Source of the DNA: an uncultured Candidatus Melainabacteria bacterium
GTDB taxonomy: Bacteria > Cyanobacteriota > Vampirovibrionia > Gastranaerophilales > Gastranaerophilaceae
Assembly (NCBI GenBank): GCA_934747335.1
Contig: CAKVGS010000009.1
Location: forward strand, 1-58,612
DNA length: 58,612 bases
Direction: 5' to 3'
The notes beneath the pieces are model-generated. The model had not been told where the DNA came from. It made no database searches and worked only from the letters and a program-made list of their open reading frames with translations. Numbering within the stretch: the first letter of the stretch is position 1; each line of letters begins with the position of its first letter. A program made the position numbers and the translations under genes. Shown in pieces: positions 53,277-58,612 of the stretch.

Positions 53277-53927
53277 CTATTTCTTTAATACTACTTTCAA
53301 TTCCACTCTTCTGCTTTTTCCGAAATCTTCTTTTCCGTTTACAATAATCGGTGTTGAAAAACTTGCGCCTTCTACGATTATCATTTTGCGCAAGCGATTT
53401 CCGTTTGTCTTGTTGTAAGGTGTATTTGTCATATAATTTGCTACCGCATAAGCACGTTTAAGGCTCAAATCCATATTTTTCATGTATTGTTCGTCGGCAG
53501 AATATTTGCCTTTAAAAGTCTGTGAATCCGTGTGACCTTGAATAATTATTTTTTCAATGTTTTGGTTTAAATAACCGTTTGAAAATATCGAATTTAAATA
53601 GGCAGGCGCAAATTTGTCTAAATATTTTTTACCCTTATCTGATAATTCATAACTATTAACGTCAAATAATTCTAAGTCAGAAATTTTAACAACACCTGTT
53701 ACGTCATCAATATTTGCGTTAATATTTTGTTCTTTAAGAGTCTGTTCCAATGCTTCGGAAGCTTTTTTCTGTTCCATTTGCGATTGAATTTTTTCAAAAT
53801 AACTCGTCATATAAGTGTAGAAAAACAAAACAATAAAAACCAGTACCAATGCGGTCATTAAATCGGTCATTGTTACCCAAAATATATTATCTTGATTGTT
53901 GTCTTCTTTTGGTCTTCTTAATTTCAT
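53277..53927 (-). CDS. ZorB/MotB-like OmpA-domain protein
   Basis: A 216-residue protein with one N-terminal transmembrane helix and a C-terminal OmpA-like domain. The helix begins FWVTMTDLMTALVLVFIVLFF, with Asp22 in the position of the ion-binding Asp of MotB/ZorB. The periplasmic domain has IIIQGHTDSQTF and LSLKRAYAVANYM, the peptidoglycan-binding signature. ZorB and MotB anchor a rotary ion-driven motor to the cell wall. AGAGG lies before the ATG. It lies 101 bases after the ZorA-like gene, with a palindromic repeat in the gap. No flagellar gene is present, so a non-flagellar motor is likely. Confidence 0.8.
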   Translation of the reverse strand: MKLRRPKEDNNQDNIFWVTMTDLMTALVLVFIVLFFYTYMTSYFEKIQSQMEQKKASEALEQTLKEQNINANIDDVTGVVKISDLELFDVNSYELSDKGKKYLDKFAPAYLNSIFSNGYLNQNIEKIIIQGHTDSQTFKGKYSADEQYMKNMDLSLKRAYAVANYMTNTPYNKTNGNRLRKMIIVEGASFSTPIIVNGKEDFGKSRRVELKVVLKK

Positions 53928-53947
53928 TTATGCCTCTTGGAAACTTA

Positions 53948-54019
53948 CCCCTCACCAGAATTTCTAAGTTTCGCACAGCTCAACTTGAAATTCTACCCTC
54001 TCCCGCAGGGGGCGAGGGG
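53948..54019. repeat. Palindromic repeat inside the zorAB-like operon
   Basis: CCCCTC and GAGGGG form the ends, with an inner pair AGAATTTCTAAGTT/AACTTGAAATTCT and a side hairpin CCCTCTCCCGCAGGGGGCGAGGGG-like block. It is GC-rich and fills most of the 101-base gap between the ZorA-like and ZorB-like genes. It may be a mobile intergenic repeat and could tune expression of the second gene. Confidence 0.65.
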
Positions 54020-54028
54020 ATAAATTAT

Positions 54029-54910
54029 TTAAAATAACTTATCTACAACATCTCCGCCGCCTGACGATTTATCCATTGTTTCATTCAACTTATTCAAGCT
54101 GTATAAAATATTTTCCAAATATGGAGTTGTGCCTTCATTTAAAGTCTTAGCCAAAGATTTTGCGAACTCTTCAGGCAAAGCTTTCAGCAATTTTTCGTTT
54201 GTTTGATTTTGGAGTTTTGATTCTTTAACCAAATCTATCAAGAACTTTTCGCTTGTTACAACGTCAAACAAACGAATTAATTCTCTTTGAATTTCTAGAG
54301 AATACTTCTTACACATTCTGTTGTATAAGATTTTTTCAATTAACATAAATAATAGAGAAAAACCTACGGCAAAAACTGAACACAATGCTGCCATTTGGAT
54401 ATTTGTAATTAATCCATTAAAGGAACTTCCTATATTTGTATCATCCGCAAAATTTACTTGAGTAAACGCTATTGCCATTTTTAAGAACGTAAAAAACGGA
54501 CCTAAACCAGTCAAAAGAGTTGGCATTGCTTGAATGAATTTGTTGTTGATTTTTGAATAAACCAAGGTTTCTTCATTGAAAAAGTATGAAGCATCAACCG
54601 TCAAATAAATTTCAGGTTTAAAGTCGGCAGTCGGAGTTTGAGAAGCTACAAACAATTTTTCAGGAAAAATTAATGCCTTTTTAAAATCTTCCCAAACCGT
54701 TGATGTAAAACTGTTTGAGTTCATAAAGTTATCCATTTCTTGAAAACGATAAGAAAGCTCTTTTTTGTTTAAAGAACTCAAATAATTTTTTACAGCTTTT
54801 AGATTATTCTCAACTCTTGTGTAATTGCGAAGAACTGTCATAATGAAAAACAGAAACGCAGCAGTGATTATAAGTATTGCAGGTTCTTTTAAAATATCAA
54901 GAAAAGTCAT
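54029..54910 (-). CDS. ZorA/MotA/ExbB-like ion channel protein
   Basis: About 293 residues from the ATG at 54910, chosen because AGGAGG is just upstream; a longer reading overlaps the divergent gene and lacks a site. Three transmembrane segments are seen: residues about 9-28, about 130-155 (AMPTLLTGLGPFFTFLKMAIAF, which matches the GLGxxxTFxG channel helix of ZorA/ExbB/TolQ), and about 175-205. A C-terminal tail of about 85 residues ends in a Gly-rich stretch. This tail is far shorter than the long coil of defence ZorA. With the ZorB-like protein it should form a proton- or sodium-driven motor unit. A TGCTACAAT promoter box lies upstream. Confidence 0.78.
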   Translation of the reverse strand: MTFLDILKEPAILIITAAFLFFIMTVLRNYTRVENNLKAVKNYLSSLNKKELSYRFQEMDNFMNSNSFTSTVWEDFKKALIFPEKLFVASQTPTADFKPEIYLTVDASYFFNEETLVYSKINNKFIQAMPTLLTGLGPFFTFLKMAIAFTQVNFADDTNIGSSFNGLITNIQMAALCSVFAVGFSLLFMLIEKILYNRMCKKYSLEIQRELIRLFDVVTSEKFLIDLVKESKLQNQTNEKLLKALPEEFAKSLAKTLNEGTTPYLENILYSLNKLNETMDKSSGGGDVVDKLF

Positions 54911-54969
54911 ATCTCCTCCTATTGATGGATATTGTAGCATAAAGTTACTTTTTAGACTATAATCTTTAT
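54911..54969. promoter_or_regulatory. Compact divergent promoter region
   Basis: These 59 bases separate the start codons of the ZorA-like and the 1094-residue genes. For the minus strand, TGCTACAAT is followed by an AGGAGG ribosome site. For the plus strand, TATAAT at 54958-54963 ends 6 nt before the ATG, with no ribosome site. The two promoters overlap within about 35 bases, so they may compete or be controlled together. Confidence 0.6.
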
Positions 54970-57900
54970 ATGGAATGTCCGAAGTGTCATAAAAATATTG
55001 CAGAGAATACAACAGTGTGTCCGCACTGTCATAAAGTCTTAAGTTTGGAATGCCCAAACTGTCACAGTTTGAGCGAAACTCCGATTTGTGAAAAATGCGG
55101 TTACATAATTTTAACAAAATGTTCAAAATGCGGAAAAACTGTTTCAACTTCCAGCGACAAATGTAAATGCGGATTTCCCGTGAAAACCAGTGTTGCTTAT
55201 CAAGAGTGCGAAACAGATGAATTTGCTTCAATTATAATCAAATTTTCTGCACTAAAAAATATCAGACGCGTTTTAGGTTCACAAGAACTTTTTACAAAAT
55301 TCTATTTTCGTTTAAGAAACCTTTTGACTGCACAAATTAAATCTGTTGAAGGCAAAATAATTACTTATAATGACACATTTGTCGTGAATTTCAATAAAGA
55401 GCTTTCGTTTCCGACATCTGCAAACAAAGCAATAAGACTCGCTTTGAAGCTTGTAAATGCGTTTGCCGATTTGAATTTGAAAGTAATAAAAGAACTCGGA
55501 ACACCTTTAAGATTAAATCTTACAATTGTCAAAAAGAGCTCTGATGAGTTATTGGAAGAAACTTCTATTGATAATAATGTCAAACTTTTGAACATAAAAG
55601 ACCAAGCTCAGTATTTAAAAGGTATGCAAATCATCCTTGACCAGTATGTTTGGGATAACGTAAATAAGGATTATAAAACAGATTCGTTGTATACGGTTGA
55701 AAAAGACGGTACAACCGTTATGTTTTATGAAATTTTGCTTGAAAATTATGTTTTACCACCGTCTGGCGAAACTCAAGATGCGCCAATAAATACTGCACCT
55801 AAAGAAATTAAAAAACAAGAAACTACCGAAAATGAAGATATTTATGCGTTTAAAGTTTTTGATATTAACGCAAAATGTAACTTTAAAAAGATTTCATCTA
55901 ATAAGCTTATTGAAAATTTGGATGATAGTAAAATAATTTCAATAAGAGCAGAAAAAGATTTAGAAGTTTCAACTTCTGATATTATAGATTTCTGCAAGAA
56001 AAAAGAGCTTAAGATTTTACATGCAGTTTGCACGGAAGAAACAAATTACAAACCTTGGGGTGTCTTTGAGCAGTTGTTCAAAGATTTTTACGGGCTTTCA
56101 CTTTGCAAATCTTTGATACCGCAGGATTTTGATGTTAAAAGATTTAATGCACTTAAAAATTTGATATTTTCTTCTCCAAGAAAAGCTTCTACGCCTGAAG
56201 ACGCAAGATTTGCTTATATGGAAGATTTTGGCGATTTTTTAGCTTCACTAAAAAATACGGTTGTTATAATTGAAGGTTTTGAATTTATGGATGATACCAC
56301 AATTCAGACATTAGAGCTTTATTTTGACAACTTTAAAAAACTGAATACAAATTTCATTTTTACGACAAATTCAGAAGTTTCATTACATTCAAAATTTAAA
56401 AAACTTTTGAGAACACCTCAATACACAGAATTTGCACTTCAAAAGACTTCTATGGGTGAACTTTTAGGTGACATAAAAGAAGAGGCCAGTGATTTTATTC
56501 AATCGTTTTATTTTGAAAAAATCAAAGAGCAATTTGGCGGTTCGGCTTTGTATTTCAAAAATGCATTACAATATTTGATTGAAAAAAATATTCTAATCAG
56601 TTTTGAAAACAGACTTTTAATAAAAAGTAAAAATTCTGTAATTTTGCCAAATAGCCTTAACGCTTTAATAAAAGCTCGTCTGAAAGCTATGAGCAAAAAT
56701 ATGGATGCGTCAATGGTTTTGGCATATTCAGTTTTTCTTGGTGCTAGATTAGATTTTCAGACACTTGCAAAACTTGGAATTAAAGAAGTCGCAAAAGTTG
56801 CAAAATTTTTGGAAAGTAGCGGATTTATTCATGTTATTAACAATGTTATTTATATAAATAACTATAATCTTGTAAAACCTGTTGTTGAGGCTTCGCTCAA
56901 GAAACAAGTCGTAGAATTTTTATGCAAAAATATTTTGGCTAATCTTGGTAAGGATATTGATGATACGCTTACATTGCTCATTATGGGTAAGCTCGGCTTC
57001 TATAAAGAAGAATATTTATTACTTTGGAGAAACTCACAATTTGCAATGAATACAGGCGATTATGACGCTTATTTAAAGAATTGTTTGGGCTTTTTATCTT
57101 TAATCGAGCATATTGAAAATAATATTTCGGAAGAAGATATTGAAAACAACAAAAAGGAAGTATTCCAAAATATTTTGATGAGTCTTTATAATTATTCGCC
57201 TGCAAAGATTTATTCAATCGAGAATGTTCTTCTAATGGACGCTATAAAAGGTGATGATAACGAACAAATTGTTAAGCTTTCAAACCTTATGCTTCAAGGT
57301 GCGCTAATTTCTTCTAATTATACGGAAGCTTTGCCGCTGTTGCATAACATACTTTCTCGAATGCCAAATCCAACACTCATTGTAGAAGGTTCTGTTAATA
57401 CAAAATTTCTGCTACTTTCACTTGTAAATATTGAAATTCTGTTTAATATCGGCGATTTTGCACAATGCGTAGAAGTAGCAAGAGATTTATTGGGAATTAT
57501 TAAACCTGAAATCATAGAAAAAATTAAACCGGCAGGTTTTTCAATCAAACTCTTTATAGAACATCTGTTTGAAACTTTTAGAATGGTCGGTTTTGCAAAA
57601 CTCTTTATGATGGACGATGACTTAGAAGAATTTTTAGACGCTATAAAAATTGCGTTTGGAGATGAACTTCCTGATAAAAATGTTATCTTATCCGTTAGAG
57701 ATTATTTGAGCGGTAAAAACTTTGGCACAACTGATGTTGAAGAAGCAACACCATTTGCGAAAGTAATTTATCTGATTATGCAAGAATTTGCAGAACATTC
57801 GGACGATTATAAAACATTTGCGCAAAACATTTATCAGGCAAAGCTTTTAACCGCAGATATTCATCAACTTCAACTGGAATTGTTCTGTGATTTATTAATT

Positions 57901-58254
57901 GCAAATTCTTATGCAAATATTGGAATTGCAAAGAAAGCTGAAAGCATTTATAATGACGTACTTAAGCGCGCAGAGACTTCCGCAATGTTTAATATAATAA
58001 TGCTAGCAAAATACTTTATAGCTCGACTTCTTCTCAAAAACTCAAGAGAAGAAGAAGCTCTGCTTATTATAAACGACACGCTTGCGTTGTTACAAAAAAG
58101 TAACAACCAAGCGAAAATCTTTTATGTTCTCTTTGAAAAACTCTTTATCGACACCGTGAAAGAATATGATATTTCATCAATTAATTTGGATTCAGAAGAA
58201 CAAAAACTTGCGCTTGCAACTTCTGATGGCAAACTTTCAAGGCTTGTCAATTAG
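54970..58254 (+). CDS. Zinc-ribbon, degenerate cyclase/STAND-like ATPase, TPR protein
   Basis: A 1094-residue cytoplasmic protein. Residues 3-67 hold paired Cys sites (C3/C6, C17/C20, C28/C31, C40/C43, C51/C54, C65/C67), giving double zinc ribbons. Residues about 80-255 have the outline of a class III nucleotide cyclase homology domain (FASIIIKFSALKNI, then GKIITYNDTFVVNFNK at the GDxxxAxFG position) but lack the metal-binding Asp residues. Residues about 295-560 resemble the AAA_16/STAND ATPase that follows such domains. The Walker A site has no GxxxxGKS, and the Walker B-like VVIIEGFEFMDD differs from LEDLHWAD. Residues about 640-1090 are TPR-like helices. It looks like a scaffold derived from a large regulator. 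It is divergent from the ZorA-like gene. Confidence 0.7.
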   Translation: MECPKCHKNIAENTTVCPHCHKVLSLECPNCHSLSETPICEKCGYIILTKCSKCGKTVSTSSDKCKCGFPVKTSVAYQECETDEFASIIIKFSALKNIRRVLGSQELFTKFYFRLRNLLTAQIKSVEGKIITYNDTFVVNFNKELSFPTSANKAIRLALKLVNAFADLNLKVIKELGTPLRLNLTIVKKSSDELLEETSIDNNVKLLNIKDQAQYLKGMQIILDQYVWDNVNKDYKTDSLYTVEKDGTTVMFYEILLENYVLPPSGETQDAPINTAPKEIKKQETTENEDIYAFKVFDINAKCNFKKISSNKLIENLDDSKIISIRAEKDLEVSTSDIIDFCKKKELKILHAVCTEETNYKPWGVFEQLFKDFYGLSLCKSLIPQDFDVKRFNALKNLIFSSPRKASTPEDARFAYMEDFGDFLASLKNTVVIIEGFEFMDDTTIQTLELYFDNFKKLNTNFIFTTNSEVSLHSKFKKLLRTPQYTEFALQKTSMGELLGDIKEEASDFIQSFYFEKIKEQFGGSALYFKNALQYLIEKNILISFENRLLIKSKNSVILPNSLNALIKARLKAMSKNMDASMVLAYSVFLGARLDFQTLAKLGIKEVAKVAKFLESSGFIHVINNVIYINNYNLVKPVVEASLKKQVVEFLCKNILANLGKDIDDTLTLLIMGKLGFYKEEYLLLWRNSQFAMNTGDYDAYLKNCLGFLSLIEHIENNISEEDIENNKKEVFQNILMSLYNYSPAKIYSIENVLLMDAIKGDDNEQIVKLSNLMLQGALISSNYTEALPLLHNILSRMPNPTLIVEGSVNTKFLLLSLVNIEILFNIGDFAQCVEVARDLLGIIKPEIIEKIKPAGFSIKLFIEHLFETFRMVGFAKLFMMDDDLEEFLDAIKIAFGDELPDKNVILSVRDYLSGKNFGTTDVEEATPFAKVIYLIMQEFAEHSDDYKTFAQNIYQAKLLTADIHQLQLELFCDLLIANSYANIGIAKKAESIYNDVLKRAETSAMFNIIMLAKYFIARLLLKNSREEEALLIINDTLALLQKSNNQAKIFYVLFEKLFIDTVKEYDISSINLDSEEQKLALATSDGKLSRLVN

Positions 58255-58337
58255 TGTTTCTTTTCACAAATAGTTGGAATACCGATTAGTGCTAAGTAGA
58301 ATACACATCCGAATAAAACTAAATTTAAAATTTCCAT
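58251..58337 (-). CDS. 28-residue single-helix membrane protein
   Basis: A very short frame with a convincing ribosome site (AGGAG, 7 nt before the ATG). The product begins MEILNLVLFGCVFYLALIG and ends with PTICEKKH: one transmembrane helix and a short basic tail. Its stop overlaps the convergent 1094-residue gene by 4 bases. Small single-helix proteins of this kind often bind a larger membrane protein. No family is recognised at this length. Confidence 0.5.
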   Translation of the reverse strand: MEILNLVLFGCVFYLALIGIPTICEKKH

Positions 58338-58531
58338 AATTGAATCTCCTTTCTAAAGAGCATGCGATTAAAAACCCTTTTTTAACCTTATAAGTTTTCA
58401 ATTCCACAAATTAGAAATTCAATAACGCTTTTTGAGAGAAACTTTACAAAAGTTTACATAGCAGCGCAAAATCCGGCTACCCTCTCACTCGGAGACACTA
58501 CTGTTCGAGATAATTTTTTGAAAAATCTCTA
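58338..58531. other. Leader region with a GC-rich block
   Basis: No gene is supported. On the minus strand it would be the upstream region of the 28-residue membrane protein. A block at about 58460-58510 (CGCAAAATCCGGCTACCCTC and GGAGACACTACTG) is more GC-rich than its surroundings, as structured RNAs often are in AT-rich genomes. It does not fit a tRNA, and I cannot match it to a known riboswitch. Confidence 0.35.
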
Positions 58532-58612
58532 AAATAGAATAAAATCAATATAGTTATGTTGCAAACATTGAGTCAAAACTTAAAATGAACGACAATCGCG
58601 CCGCGAGCGTTT
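58532..58612 (+). repeat. Second copy of the MITE-like element, cut by the window edge
   Basis: From AATAAAATCAATATA through CAAAACTTAAAATGAACG to ACAATCGCGCCGCGAGCG this stretch matches 39050-39130. It shows that the repeat unit includes about 50 bases upstream of the inverted-repeat arm. Only the left end is in the window. Confidence 0.85.

Noticed and set aside
54911..55231. Longer N-terminus for the ZorA-like protein
   Set aside because: The extension overlaps the 1094-residue gene on the other strand and lacks a ribosome site, while the start at 54910 has AGGAGG and begins at a membrane helix.
52376..58254. A complete Zorya anti-phage system
   Set aside because: Only ZorA- and ZorB-like proteins are seen. 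There is no ZorC, helicase-type ZorD or HNH-type ZorE, and the ZorA tail is short, so the defence label is not supported.
58440..58520. tRNA gene or c-di-GMP riboswitch
   Set aside because: A GTTCGA-like word and a GTAGCCGG-like word are present, but the flanking stems for a tRNA or the GEMM core are missing.

Overview
The window is AT-rich bacterial chromosome from an organism with two membranes. It carries BamA, a Skp/OmpH chaperone, a TolC-like channel and a two-partner-secretion pore, together with a type IV pilus retraction ATPase. The BamA has three POTRA repeats, as in cyanobacterial Omp85, not the five of proteobacteria. With the low GC and the gene set, this suggests a non-photosynthetic relative of cyanobacteria (Melainabacteria/Vampirovibrionia, for example gut Gastranaerophilales). 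That placement is an inference with moderate confidence. No rRNA, tRNA, CRISPR array, prophage or intact insertion sequence was seen. Most of the window is ordinary housekeeping DNA in short operons.

Layout. 0-7 kb: a GT-C type membrane glycosyltransferase, a Gly/Asn-rich tail-anchored protein, a TolC-like protein with a HAD phosphatase, an NrtR-like Nudix regulator, secG, tcdA and a small TPR protein. 7-11 kb (minus): dnaG-rpoD and a coiled-coil protein. 11-23 kb: a degenerate hybrid-cluster protein, a serine-palmitoyltransferase-like enzyme coupled to an SDR reductase, gltX divergent from dprA-topA, a DUF3137 protein and thrB. 23-29 kb (minus): bamA, skp, pyrimidine-nucleoside phosphorylase, and a soluble protein that is the cytosolic domain of FlhA without its membrane half. 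29-37 kb: pilT, a GltD-type flavoprotein, an HD-GYP protein that has lost its catalytic residues, an ABC-F protein and a ROK glucokinase. 37-46 kb: an XRE regulator, bioG-bioC, a 400-bp MITE-like element, prmC, and a TPR-GGDEF-tsaE-tsaB-pgi operon. 46-52 kb: smc and a TpsB porin. 52-58.6 kb: an accessory-looking locus with a ZorA/ZorB-like ion-channel pair and a glycosyltransferase, divergent from a 1094-residue zinc-ribbon/cyclase-like/ATPase-like/TPR protein whose catalytic motifs are eroded. A second copy of the MITE-like repeat begins at the right edge.

Three themes cut across the genes. First, many genes without a Shine-Dalgarno have an extended -10 box (TGnTAnAAT-like) ending 6-9 nt before the start codon, which predicts leaderless mRNAs. 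Second, at least eight short repeats have the form GTAG plus a palindrome, the signature of REP elements moved by RAYT transposases. Third, several proteins are degenerate versions of known enzymes (HD-GYP, hybrid-cluster protein, ABC-F second domain, cyclase/STAND ATPase), consistent with reuse as regulators or binding proteins. The best candidates for undescribed biology are the free-standing FlhA cytosolic domain and the ZorAB-like locus with its large divergent partner.
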